A model generated the notes under the pieces. The model had not been told where the DNA came from. It saw only the letters and a program-made list of their open reading frames with translations, and did not search any database. Of a stretch of 45,697 bases of DNA, positions 33,380-45,240 are shown piece by piece (the stretch's first letter is position 1; each line of letters begins with the position of its first letter). This DNA is from Lingula anatina (Eukaryota; Brachiopoda; Lingulata; Lingulida; Lingulidae): assembly GCF_001039355.2 (NCBI RefSeq), contig NW_019775795.1, positions 165,395 to 211,091 of the forward strand. Direction: 5' to 3'. A program made the translations under genes and the position numbers.

Positions 33380-34213
33380 CTATACATAAATAAAACTCGA
33401 TCAAGGAAAAGCGGGCGTGTTCATAGATACAGATATATATGGCTGCTGCATTACATTATTGACAAGAAAATCTATAGAAATCACACCCTGAACAGAAGGA
33501 TATTGAAAAGGATGGAATGTTGTCATCACAATTGCTTGTTGCACCTTGAAAAGTTACTTCCAATTAAAATAAGTATTCACTCGCCTTTATGCTCACTATA
33601 TTCAAGAAAGATGCGCATCTTATTTTATTATGTCACTGAGACCTACATGTATTTTCAGTCTGCATGTTATTGGAGTCTTGCTGTTTGTGTTTCAGTCCAT
33701 TTAATTATTTAAATCATAATCAGTGGTCCTCTTTTGGTGGGTCAGTGGGGAGGTCAGTTTTTATTTGTTTTAGGCCCTTAATCTATTTTCTCTGTATTTG
33801 AAAGCTGTTGTTCTCTAATCTGTACAGTTACTCCCTGAAATTTGACTTAATTCTCTTCATAACTTAAGTTTAACAGAAATTCATATGTAAAGTAAACATT
33901 ATACATTCACATTATCAACATGAATACATTCATTTTTACTGTGCACTTAGGGCTACATATGCCGTAGTGTCTCATTTATCAGACAATGCAACATGCATTT
34001 CTATATGAGTGCTTCATATTTATCATCACAAATTTACCTATACATACCCCAGTACACAAACTAGAGGTCTTTTGTTTAAGCTTAATGAACGCCACACATA
34101 ACTCATATGCATCCAATTAAATTAAATGCACTTAAGGGATGATGGTATATTGGATAGTGTGTTCTGTCAATACGCAGCATTTTATGGATTACTGCATAAG
34201 ATGACTGCTTGTT

Positions 34214-34527
34214 CAGGCCTACCCAACTACCAGACGCGGCACCTACGGATCCTGAATAAACCGGTATATCAGACCACACTACCCGTTTTCGAGGTGTGTG
34301 TCAGATCGCATTACGGAGTATCATACCCCATCACAAATTTTGTAGGCCTACCTGTCATCCGGGTATCGCTTAGGATCATCGCTATCACATCGCGCGCCAT
34401 GCAAAATGGGTGAAGTGGCTGATACTCCGTAATGCGATCTGACACACCTTGAAAACGGGTAGTGTCGTCTGATATACCGGTTTATTCAGGATCCGTAGGT
34501 GCCGCGTCTGGTAGTTGGGTAGGCCTG
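34214..34527. mobile_element. Foldback MITE, 314 bp, 5-bp target duplication
   Basis: Ends caggcctacccaactacc and ggtagttgggtaggcctg are exact inverses. The arms of about 115 bases pair almost throughout, leaving a short centre. TTGTT flanks both sides (34209-34213 and 34528-34532). Same family as 22886-23698. Confidence 0.9.
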
Positions 34528-34839
34528 TTGTTTTCGATAGGGGCAATCGTTACTCTCTTCCAGCCCAATACTTTGTTTTGTACCTAGAAATTCATGTAGG
34601 TCTACGGATTCACAGATAATGTAATCCTTCTGATCGAGCCTAATGTGCGTATTTGTAACTATGTTTGTCTTTTTCTTGCCACGTGTGATATTTGCGCTTC
34701 ATGCATTGGCTTATTAAAGACAACATTGCATACATATATTCGATATACATACCTAGGGATGTTATATGACCGTGGGGATATGATGATCACTGAAGCCTGT
34801 CCATTTACAATGTAGGTAAGCTTCAGTGAAGATCTAGGG

Positions 34840-34965
34840 CAACCTCGAGCCGCTACCCAAAAATGTCTCGCTTCAACGACATTTCTGCGTAGCGTCTCTC
34901 GGAAAACTCGGATTTAACCTCGATGTAGTCTAGAATTTCAAGACTACATCTTGGTTAAATCAGTC
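34840..34965. repeat. Cluster of short hairpins
   Basis: Arms 34911-34930 and 34942-34961 (gatttaacctcgatgtagtc and its near inverse) form a 20-base stem. A second stem-loop around 34847-34901 encloses aaatgtc...gacattt. Probably a decayed foldback element. Confidence 0.6.
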
Positions 34966-35329
34966 GAGGTCACTTAAATGCTGAAAGCCAAAGACAGTGA
35001 TTATGTGACCTTCTTGGCATCAAGATAATAGTGACGTTGCTTGCGTTATATACCTACCAGTAGACAAATTTAAAATCTCTCACGCTCTTAAAAAAATTAG
35101 CATACTTTTCACGTTTAACAACTTTTCACGTTTAACAATTATTATTTATCACTTTATTACACTAAGTAATATCATGTGGGTATGGTTTGAAAACGGGAAT
35201 TAGTTTATAATTAAGCCACACGTGCATACAAATTATTTGTAAATCTATAACTTTTTAACGAGGGTTGTGTTATTTACCTTTTGTTTTTAAGCTGTTCATT
35301 CTTCCTCTTTATCATATCGGTAAAAATCA

Positions 35330-35720
35330 AATGTATTCCCCCTTTGGACTTGTAATAACATGTAGCACATGAATCCTCTGAAAACCAGCACATGTATATT
35401 CCGAACCCGTCTCGTAGTAAAAAAAATGTCACCAAAACGTAGAATTATTAATCCTGTGGACTTGAAATAAACATCCGTTTGATTTTGACTATATTCCGTA
35501 ACCGCCTCGTCGTCAGAAATAACAATAAAAAACTAGAATTATTACTCCCGTGAACTTGCAATAAACATCCGTCGATTTTGAATATATTCTGAAACTGCCT
35601 CGTTGTCAGAAATATCACCAAAAAGTAAATTTCTTTCTCCTTTGCACCTGTGAAAATTAGTTAGACTATATTCCGGTCCGACGCTCCTTATTTATCAGAA
35701 ATGTCACTAAAAAGGAGAGG
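35330..35720. repeat. Degenerate tandem repeat, unit about 85-94 bp
   Basis: The start tatattccg...cctcgt recurs near 35395, 35490, 35583 and 35668, followed each time by tcagaaat-like and cacc/caataaa-like sequence. No coding signal. Confidence 0.8.
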
Positions 35721-35739
35721 TTTTGCCTTGGGACCTTTT

Positions 35740-35985
35740 TTCCGCAGCAGTCTCAGCTAGGTGTGGCTCAGCTGAGGCGTGCATGGTCAGTGTCGACGGT
35801 TGATTAAATACTTCTCAAGCCAGTTGAAGGTCCACGACAAGTATTTAGCAAAAATTGACCAAATTGGTCAGACATTACGTAAGAATTTGGCGGGAGGTGA
35901 CCAGCGCACGTGGACGAGTTTATTCCGTATAACATCTCTAGAGCGTGATATTGGGTCACTTTATTCGGTTTTAGGGGTGTTTTAG
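35740..35985 (+). other. Open stretch of unknown nature
   Basis: An open frame of 68 codons (35779-35985) reads QLKVHDKYLAKIDQIGQTLR in the middle. There is no good ATG (the track starts at a non-ideal site), no strong splice evidence and no recognised family. It is listed only because it fills the gap between two repeats. Confidence 0.15.
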
Positions 35986-36031
35986 GATGAAATGACTGTA
36001 TTTTTTCTCGGTGTGTATGTCAAATAATACC

Positions 36032-36112
36032 CTGTCACCCTCTCGCGATATATGCCACAAACACCTCTCGCTAACGCTCGTGGTGTTATGGCATATATCG
36101 CTCGGGTGACAG
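36032..36112. repeat. Hairpin with about 29-base arms
   Basis: ctgtcaccctctcgcgatat followed by atgccacaa is inverted at 36084-36112 (ggtgttatggcatatatcg, ctcgggtgacag). A small foldback element or MITE core. Confidence 0.75.
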
Positions 36113-36796
36113 TGTCAAGTCTGTATAAAAGGCACATATATTGATAACAGGTAATATTACTAAACGTGTGATATTTTCGCTTCATGTATGGGCTTATAAA
36201 AGACGGCATTATTTACATATATTCGATATTTATTGCAACAAATAATTCTATTTCGAATGACAGTATGAATCTCACCACATCAAGCTTCTAATATTGCCCC
36301 CTACCCCCTTCTTGGTACAATCTTGTTTTTTTTTTTTTATTCGCTAGTGAAATATACATAATTATCTCGTGAGAAGTGTATTCTACAGTTTAGCTTTCTA
36401 TTTTGACCCTTGTTTTGCAAAAGAACACATGCTACACACACGGGACAGTAGAAGTTAAACCCCTTGAATCAGAGTAATCTATGTTATAATGCCTGCTCTA
36501 CTTATAATGTGACTAATGAGTAAAAAACCACTGTACCATGGAATTGTACTGTTGATCTTTTTGTGAAATTTGATGTTAATAAAATGATACTTGGTGCATA
36601 TCAGTCCACAGTCATTTATCTCCCCCAAAGTATTGGTTCAGAAAGGGTTACACTTGTATTGTCCAGTGTGTGTATGTTGCCCAGTGATCACTTTAAAAAA
36701 CTTGAACTGATGACCAGAAAACCTTTATTTTTAATCAAAGCACCAAAAACAGTCCCAAGTTTCACACAGAAAATAAAAAAAATAAATAAATAAATA

Positions 36797-37655
36797 AAAC
36801 TAGACTGCAACTGGCTAAAGCCAGTGGCGGAGGATTCCCCTGCAAAATAGGCGTGGAAATGCTCTTACAAGGTCATGTGAAGGTCATGGGTTAAATTTGA
36901 TCCCATATTCTGAAAGAGCATGTGCGTATTGATGGGGGGGAGGGTCAACAAAACATCACTTTTAGCCCACTTCAATAAATCTCCATGAAATAGCCAAATG
37001 ACCTTGAAAATGAGGGTCAAGGTCAAATTTGACATTTGATTTGGGGGTTTTGGGTATTTGTTTGGGGTAGTTTACTATAGCATGCTATGACCAAAAACCA
37101 GTGTTTCATGGAGAAATTGCCAAACTCAAGANTGGAGAAACTGCCAATCTCAAGATTTCTGCAATGTCATAAATATTTTAAAATCTATATTAAAAAAAGT
37201 AATTAAGCAGTCGCTACCAAAGTACGGCTAACCTTAGATAAATATATAGGGCATCATTTGCCACTATGATTGGGGCTCTGGGCCTTCTGGTTTCTGAGAT
37301 CTTGGAAACAAACCTTTTTTGAGCCCGTTTGGCCATGAGCGACCTTGACCTTGACCTACTTGCATAAAAGTAAGTCATTATCTGTGGATTTGCCTCAGTA
37401 TCATTGGCCATGAGGCCGTTAGGCATACGGCTTATACTTTAGGCTTAATGTCAATTTCAAATTTTACACATTTTGCCTTTAAAAGCCCCTGTGACCTTGA
37501 AAAGTAGGTCAAGGTCACTGAAACTGGGTCTGTGGCATATTCTTGCCATAGGCTACCTATGATAATTATTTCAGATTTTTGTTGCGAAAAAAAACGCGCG
37601 GAATAACTATAATACTACCAAAAACGATAGTATTCCCCTATGGGGAATCCTAATA
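36797..37655. mobile_element. Right-arm insertion rich in GACCTTGACC-type motifs
   Basis: The A-rich tract at 36797 and aaatcaaagtcagttccc at 37660 are adjacent in the left arm (16010-16042), so this roughly 860-base segment is an insertion. Near its ends lie aggattcccc (36831-36840) and the inverse ggggaatcct (37642-37651). Inside are several tgaccttg and aaggtca motifs (for example 36991-37020, 37342-37360, 37491-37517). Class unknown. An N lies at 37132 within a short tandem duplication. Confidence 0.6.
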
Positions 37656-38280
37656 AAAAAAAAAATCAAAGTCAGTTCCCTGGCTTAATTGACTAGGATT
37701 TCCATAAGAGTTCTGCTACACTACTCCTTATATGGTAAAATATGCACATGTGACCATGTAACGTTGGTAAGTAGCCAAAGAACCCCTGAATTATGTTTTT
37801 TTTTTTTTTGAAACCGGGGCTATGGTGGTACAGCGGGTGTCTGCAATTTCACTGTGCTGCATAGTATTCTTCTCAAATGTTCATGTAGTCCCGTTATACC
37901 TGTCAGAAGTATATCATAATCCCCCAACACGCATGGAGAATGGGAAAACAAGCCCATTTTGGTTGCGCACCATGTGTATTTATTCTCCCCCCCCCCCCAT
38001 TTCGTTCATCCTCTGTACGCATATGGTTTTAAGGCAAATTTGATTGAGGTTTGAGTCCGTTGCTGCTCTGTGTGGATGTATTACCACAATTAAATGTGAA
38101 GAATAAAACCCATCTCGAGTTTGGCGCCTTTTTCAAGACAAAAAAATAGACAAAAGACAAAAAGACAAAAAGTAAACTGCAAGATATCACCGGTATATTG
38201 GACGTTTGTCTGACGAATATGAGGGATGATCCACCGTTCGCGAGACTTAATTCAGCATGATACACCTCTTAGTCCTGTAT

Positions 38281-40782
38281 TTACGAATGGAATGGATAAT
38301 TTTTGCTGTGTTTTAGACTGAAAAATAAAGAACAGTATCAATTACACACATCCTGTTGTTAAGATAGACATTTAGTTGTAAAAGGATAAAATTGGTCAAG
38401 TTTCTTCAATTAAAATTTATATTCTCAATTAACACTCTAGGCTTTCCTTTTAGGAAAATGGTATCAAAAACTGTACAAACTAAGTGACTGATGAATTTAT
38501 TAATTTATTTGTTATAACCAAGTCATGAATCAGCGGTATTAAACAGCAAAATCCAATTAATGACGTAAAATTGAATTAGCCAATAGATCGAAATACGTTA
38601 CATTACCCTGTAATACTATTGGTACCAACAGATATTGCCCAAAAGTATTATTTTTTAAGAACAAACCGAATTAGCTTTAAAAGATAATAATGTTTCAGTC
38701 AAGTAATAAGTTTATTGTGTTTAACTAAACCGTTAAGTGATCTCTCCAGCCACAATACCCTGAAGTTATGATTAAGTTTTTCCAGTATTGAATTAAACTT
38801 ATCAGCCGTTAACTGACCTCTCCAGCCACAATACCCTGAAGTTCTGGTTAAGTTTCTCAAGCTTTTTCATGTCATCTCCAGAGAGTTCGAAGTCAAATAT
38901 CTGCGACAATAAATAAAAAATAATAATAAGTTAATTAATTGGTTGTTTGTGTAAGAAATTACACGCCTTCAACCACACAAAACCTTTTTAAGTTGACTTT
39001 GCAATATTGGTGTTAAAGTATTTAAAGCAAGGAGACGTCAAAAATGAGGGGGCTCGCTGAATGTAACCTGATTAACAGACAGATATGGTAATTGAGTTAA
39101 TCTTGAGCCTATGTTGACCCAATTTTTATTAATCGAGTTTTTAGCTTTCACATTACTTGAGCCAAACTGAAAATATAAAATGAATTTTCACAAAAACACC
39201 AAGCAAGCCTTAACCTACAAGGACTTCATCTACAAGGACTTCTCAATCAAATAAAGAAAAGGACAAAAAGGTAAAAGAAAGCGAACCTCTATACAATACG
39301 TACATCTATATTTTCTTTCAGCCTTGACAATGTCTTAGTTTTGGGCACAGGACAAACTTGTCGCTGGACTTGGTACCGAAGCGCCACCTATAGGCAGACA
39401 TGTGAATTACAATTAAACACCCATACCCAATATAGAGGCCCAAATGGGGTCAAATGCATGCAATATTTGATGCACAGAGAACAAAGTTATGTTTGATTAT
39501 TATAGGGTCCTACACTGTTCATGATGAAGTTTGTATCACAGTTTCACCGTCCTGTAACCATGAATAATAATAAAAAAATGATTCTTCTTCTAAACCCAAA
39601 AAGGAATATACAGTGTACGTTACCGTAGGTTTTTGTTTTGTACATATATTTGTTAAAAACAAATTCGAATTCATTAATTTTAAAGGTGTACAATGCATGC
39701 AAAATAGCAAGTTCCAGGCACGGGTTTGTTTACCTGTGCAGGAGACTTGTTGTATTTCTTCCCAATAGTTGCTATGGTTTCGTTGGTGAAAATATCCGGG
39801 TCTCCTTCCGTTTTCCTAAAAATGAGTAAATAAGTTCTTATTTGAATAACATAAAAATTAAACGTATGAGTCAAAACATAAATAAGTAAGCGTATTAGTC
39901 TTACAAATATTAATGCGCAATGTAAAATACTTATTTTGTGATATATGCAGCGTATATGAGGTAAATATTGTTACGGGTAGTGGTCGAGTCGTGTGAAAGC
40001 AATATACAATATTAGCAGACGATTTAGCAGACGATCTGTGCCATTTAAAGAATTGATGAAATAACACAAACGCCTTGCCCCTTGCCTTGACATATTGTGT
40101 CTGCAACAATGCATGTCGGTCTACATTTCACGTATAATTACTAGAATACACTTTCCGGGCGAACTTTAAATCCAGATATGGCAGAGCTCAAAATACAAAG
40201 ATCTATTGCCTAAAGTCTTTTAAAATAACAATAGAATAACACCTGTAAATAATGGGAGAATGGCCTTAACAACGGAGAGACTTGGCGCCTGTGATATTAT
40301 GTACAGTTATGAAGTTCCGGGACAAAAATTAAATGAGAAGTCACCGATTAATAATGTGAACATGCAATGCAACGAGCCGATTCTGAATGTTAATTCTACT
40401 AAATCTAACACAGCTTTGCTGGGCGATTTGGGGCGTATTCCAATTCATATTGAAATGCGAATAAAAGCTATTAAATTGAGTTGTCCACTCTGTAAAAAAA
40501 AAAAAACTCTATTACCCAGAGTCTTTTATTTGGACAACGTCCACTCGTGTCACCTACCAAGAGCGTCCGGGCTTCCCCAGGGGACTATACCCGATCACGG
40601 CTATCCCGTGCGTCTGACAGAAATCCACCAGTTCCTCATTGGCCATGAATGGGTGTGTTTCGATCTAAGAAAAAACCGAACGCCAAAATGATACCAAACA
40701 CCAAAAATATGTTTTAGACAAAACTATCAACTTTGGAATTTTATTTCCGCACGCACACACGCGGGCATACACACACTGATAC

Positions 40783-40835
<53 letters not shown>

Positions 40836-41259
40836 TAGAGAGGGAGAGAGAAAGTGGATTCTGACAGAGAGAATACTGCAAATAACGGTATTTCCACGCG
40901 CACGCGGACACGGACACGCACTCAAGATCGTCGCGACACAAACGCGCGCGTGCACACATAGTCTGATTGGATAGTGGGAGAGAATAACGCACATGCAGAC
41001 ACTCACTTAACGGTATTTCCACGCGCACACAGATGCGTACTCTAAAATCGTCACAAACATGCCCACCTCTAAGGCAGCTGGCTTTATCCTGCAATTCTCC
41101 ACCTGTCGGCGCATTTGATCTATGTTATAATTGGAGACGCCGATAGCTTTAACTAACCCTGCTTCCAGTATGTCTTCCATACCCTAGAGTAAAAAATACA
41201 AAAATAAATATATCAAATTTCTTCTCTATAGGCAGTCTCATTCTCTGTGAATTCCAAAT

Positions 41260-41329
<70 letters not shown>

Positions 41330-42942
41330 AAATATCAATACATTTTAGTCGGGAGATATGGGGGGAGGGGATACTAACCTTCCATGTCTCAAGGTAATCA
41401 TGTTCGTCATCGTCCGCAACGGCTATTTTCCCATCTGCGTCCTTGGGGTGACATTCCTCGCCGCTCTGAACGTAAGTTAAAACGATGTATTTAAAGTTCT
41501 TGTAAAACTTTGAATTACGAAATTAATTACGAAATAGGAAGAGTGGAAGTAGGCTTGTGGCAACAAGGTTTGTCCATACGGTCTGTTGTTTATCCTATTT
41601 TCTTACTATATTTTTGTGTACATAATTGCTTGTCTGACTGCTTGTTCTTTCCTGTGCTTGTCTAGGTTTCTGCCGATTTGTCCTTTCTTTTTTTTTCTTT
41701 CTTTCTCTATGGCGGTCTTTCTGACCATCTGTTCTTATGCTATCTGTCTCTCTGTCTGTTAGTCTGTCTGTCAGTTTGTTTGTTATCCAGTTTGTCTACC
41801 TGTCTGTGTGTCTGTCCGTCTCCCTGTAAATATAATGTGCCCATACCTTATAAGCCACCGGCCAGTGAACGAGGAAGAGATCAATATATTCCATCCCCAG
41901 CGCCTGGAGACTCTTCTTCACTGCAACCTGGACATCTTCGCGGGCGTGAGCGTTGTTCCACAGCTGATTGTTAAACATAATATGAACAGATAGGGTGTAA
42001 TGTGGGTGTTGTGAATGGAAGACGGTGGTTAGATGGGTGGGTGTAGTGTGGGTGCAGTGTGGGTGTAGTGTGGGTGTTGTGAATGGGGGTGGAGGTTAGA
42101 TGGGTGGGTGTAGTGTGGGTGTAATGTGGGTGCAGTGTGGGTGTAGTGTGGGTGTTGTGAATGGGGAATGGTGGTTAGATGGGTGGGTGTAAGTTGGGTT
42201 ATTGTAGGTTGTATAATGGATAGAGGAATAATGGATAGAGGAATACATATTATAACATATTCGTAAATACAGGGGTAGTTAATATTTTTTATAAGGGTAC
42301 AGAGAGACGGTTACAGGACCAGAATACCCTAGGTTCTAGATTTCCGTATTCCCAGCTCGATTTTGATTTAATATTTAACCCATATCGGCAATAGCTATCC
42401 CGTAAAAAGGTTTGAATAGTTTACAATCTAGCTTCACAGTGCCCCTGGCAATAAGGCCAGACCAGACGGAATGCCTACTACATGTACCTGGGTATTGCTG
42501 GTTAATATAATAACAAAATACGGCCGTGAATCTAAAGAATACTTGAGCTTCGAATTCCGCTTACCTTGGAGGTGATAAATACTTCATCTCGTGTCACAGC
42601 GCCCTCTTTAATCTTCTCATTGATGGCATGCCCGACAGGTTTTTCTGTATCATAGATAAAGGCTGTGTCTATGTGCCTATAGCCATCGTCTATTGCAGCC
42701 TTGGTTACTTCGACTACAGTATCGAAAGGGCTCTAGGGTGAAAGAATAAGATGTATACTGTACACAGAATGAACCCCCTCACCTATATTGGGTATTCAAA
42801 TCTCCTGTTGTGCAACAAGTGTTTCAGATTATGTTTAATGCTATTAAAGCAACCCCAACCCCAACCCTTATGAAATTTTCAGTAGAACATCCTAAAGGCC
42901 GTCTCTTAAGCACTATATGGGAATCCTACAGGAGTCTATGGA

Positions 42943-42995
<53 letters not shown>

Positions 42996-43302
42996 GACCC
43001 CATTCTAGCACATGTACGCACGTACACACACACACACGTAAGCACTCACTAAATTTCTTAATTGATCTATACTGTTTCTATATACTATCCATGCACGTAA
43101 CACACACAGATCTTACAAAAGCGTACCCCCCCACTCCCACGTGACCCCCCACCTCCACCCCCACCCCCATACTCAAATATCGGATGCACATGTACAAAGT
43201 CCAATCTACCTTGTAATCGTAAGTTCCTTGGAAAGTTCCAAGTCCAATGATGGGCATTTTTACGCCATTATTTAGAGTAAGGGACGGCACGTTCTCCGCC
43301 AT
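38281..43302 (-). CDS. Aldo-keto reductase, copy 2 (10 exons, 324 aa)
   Basis: Exons on the minus strand: 43302-43210, 42732-42565, 41963-41847, 41465-41379, 41183-41067, 40664-40558, 39815-39734, 39387-39304, 38900-38818 and 38317-38281 (TAA). Splice sites and phases match copy 1. The tetrad D53, Y58, K87 and H120 is complete. I count 15 amino-acid differences from copy 1; none is in exons 1-2 (87 residues). Two are notable: Q194, which contacts the nicotinamide amide in AKR1 enzymes, is Glu here (the exon ends GCCTTAGAG), while position 273 is the family-typical Lys (CPVPKTKTLSRLKEN) that copy 1 lacks. The product is a predicted cytosolic NAD(P)H-dependent carbonyl reductase. Intron 9 is 500 bases. 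No frame damage is seen. Confidence 0.93.
38740..38870 (-). repeat. 76-bp tandem repeat at exon 9 end, two units
   Basis: The same unit as at 11301-11528, but with two copies here. The second (38740-38795) lies in intron 9 and carries a second ggagag/gatcac donor-like site. Confidence 0.8.
40787..40855. repeat. (AG)n microsatellite in AKR copy 2 intron 5
   Basis: Long AG run; antisense frames give Ser-Leu repeats that are not genes. Around it are GC-alternating stretches (cacgcgcacgcggacacgg). Confidence 0.95.
41258..41328. repeat. (TG)n(AG)n microsatellite in AKR copy 2 intron 4
   Basis: Mirror partner of 7300-7362, with different repeat number. Confidence 0.95.
41995..42200. repeat. GTGGGTGTAGT minisatellite in AKR copy 2 intron 2
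   Basis: Two long units of about 110 bases, each built from gtgtgggtgtagtgtgggtg blocks and ending gttagatgggtgggtgta. The mirrored place in copy 1 (6284-6440) has a shorter, scrambled cccacac-rich version next to an N. Confidence 0.85.
42943..42993. repeat. (CT)n(CA)n microsatellite in AKR copy 2 intron 1
   Basis: Partner of 5382-5443 in the left arm. Confidence 0.95.
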
Positions 43303-44314
43303 TATGCCCTCCTTGATGTGAATGTGTTCTGACACTCAGCAACAGCTCAAAGTTCTTGGGCTATGCATGGAATATCTCCCCCTTTACGTTATGTATTCCA
43401 ACGCTGTGTCAAGGACGTGTTAAGGTCGTGTTATCTATAGATTAAGCTCAAGTCTGCGCCTTGTAAGTAGGTCATAGCGCACATTGCACAGCTGGCGCAC
43501 GTTGCTCAGGGTCAACTTACTGTAATTCAGAATTTTACGGGTTAGGCCACACTTTTTTATTTTTATGGATGACATCCTCTGGGGACCCCAAAGTCGGTGC
43601 GAGCGGGCGAAAAAAAAAAAGTCCCCAAAAAAAAAAAACTGCTTAAGAAAAGTTATGCCATCAGTACACAGCTGGAAACTCTAATTTACCGCAGAAACAT
43701 GTATCAAACTAACAACATGTTTTTATCCATGCTCTCAAAATATTAAAGCATTGTGAATAGGGCTTACTTCGTAGAAAGGTAAAAAGTCATGAATATATAT
43801 GCTGCATATTACCAAATCTATTTAAGGTTTTTTCATGCATTCTGTTGGTATAGCAATCAATAAAACAAATATCAAATAAACAGCGTGTCTTTATTTGTAC
43901 TCTCAGAAAATTAAAGCATTGTGAACACTTCACAGAATTGTAAAAAAAAAAAAAAAAAAATGAAGCAAAGATAGGCCTATGCTTCCTACTACCAAATCTA
44001 AAAAAGGTAATTTCGCACGATGCCATTTTGTCTACTTCGACTCACACGTAGCAGCCAACTATCGGGTGGCCTGTCCGACCTTCAATCCACCAAATACCAC
44101 GACGCTCTTGTCGACCCTTTTGTGCTGTGCTGCTTTGGACAGAATGTCACTGAAATTTTCCGGGCGATGATCGCCGGCCGCTGCCAGCCTTTCGTATAAT
44201 TGTAAAAAGTTGATATCTCCATGTCCAATATCAATGGCAAACCAATCCAAAACGACGGCTCCCGTTCTCTTTATGACTTTAATTGTCGTGTATTTTGAAA
44301 TTAATGGGGGGGGG

Positions 44315-44352
<38 letters not shown>

Positions 44353-45240
44353 TAGAACGGACGAAAATCGGTGCGCGCGCAGGATGTCATCCATAAAAAT
44401 TAAAAAGTGTGGCCTTATCGATAACCATTAAATGTATAGTGGCATTGGGCATTTAACTTATATGCATTGCAACACCAATATGCGCCCGTGTGTTTCTTTA
44501 CACTGTTTGCCAGGTAAACTATTGCGCCCTCTCAGCATTGGTCTTCGATCCAACTCTGACGGGACTCTTTCTGAGTGCAATGAGCTTTATATATTAAACC
44601 ACTTCCTTCTGACATTAAGATTAAGTAAAGGATGATGATTTTTAGAGTACATTGGAAACAAGAGGGGGCGTGTCATTGTGTTAAGGTGATTGCACTCAGA
44701 TATAGCTGTCCCTGCAGGGGAGGAGCAATCCACATAGACCGACTCTTTTCCCAGAGATTTAGGTCTCTATGGGAATGGAGTTTTAGTACATGATAATACA
44801 AATAAACATCGCTGTTATACGTTCTCGGAACATTCATGTTTATGCCATCGAAGCACTGATATTTGAGTACATTGGCATATTCCCTGCTGTTGTAGCAAGA
44901 GAGAAGCTAAAGGACTACCTTGTTACATTTTAACACTATAAATCTGATGTATTGCCAGCTAGGTAAATTTATTCGGCCAATAAATGTGAATGAAACCATC
45001 TAAAAAAAACAAAAAAAAAAACGGGCTAAAATCTGCAACTCAGTTGGACTGAGGCAAAGACCCAGCCCACTGTCATACAATGATACTATTACTATAGAAC
45101 ATGGCTTTAGGTTCATTTGCACAATTTTATCGCTGCATAAAATAATGTGCTATAATATATTTTAATAGATAATTCCCAATGCGCATATTTGGATTTGTAT
45201 CTCTTATTTTTTTACATACTTTCACGAAAGGCAGAGGTAG
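43303..45240 (-). promoter_or_regulatory. AKR copy 2 5' flank
   Basis: Nearly identical to 4000-5073 inverted, apart from the TIR element at 43545-44414. The insertion lies about 240 bases upstream of the ATG, so it may separate distal from proximal promoter sequence. Confidence 0.4.
43545..44414. mobile_element. TIR element, 870 bp, TTA target duplication (PIF/Harbinger-like, non-autonomous)
   Basis: The 34-base termini (43545-43578 and 44381-44414) start ggccacacttttt and include tttttatggatgacatcct; they match inverted at 33 of 34 positions. TTA flanks both sides (43542-43544 and 44415-44417). The left arm keeps the empty site (gggttatcgagag, inverted at about 4825-4840). A 3-bp TWA duplication with GG-starting ends fits PIF/Harbinger. 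Inside are poly(A) and G/T tracts and a minus-strand frame of about 80 codons (44059-44300) that does not look like a transposase. Confidence 0.87.

Larger units (their letters stand above)
32063..34208. other. Gene-poor stretch after EF-hand gene D
   Basis: It holds two (AAT)n microsatellites, a poly(A) run (32743-32764), a G-rich run (32958-32987) and, at 32430-32560, an inverted relative of 24606-24750. I see no exon with splice signals. Confidence 0.5.

Noticed and set aside
40260-40691. 143-codon open frame on the plus strand
   Set aside because: It is antisense to AKR copy 2 exon 6 and crosses intron sequence; the mirrored arm does not preserve it.
40665-41094. Overlapping Ser-Leu-rich minus-strand frames
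   Set aside because: They arise from the AG microsatellite in intron 5.
41995-42200. CRISPR-like array
   Set aside because: The units are a low-complexity minisatellite without unique spacers, in animal intronic DNA.
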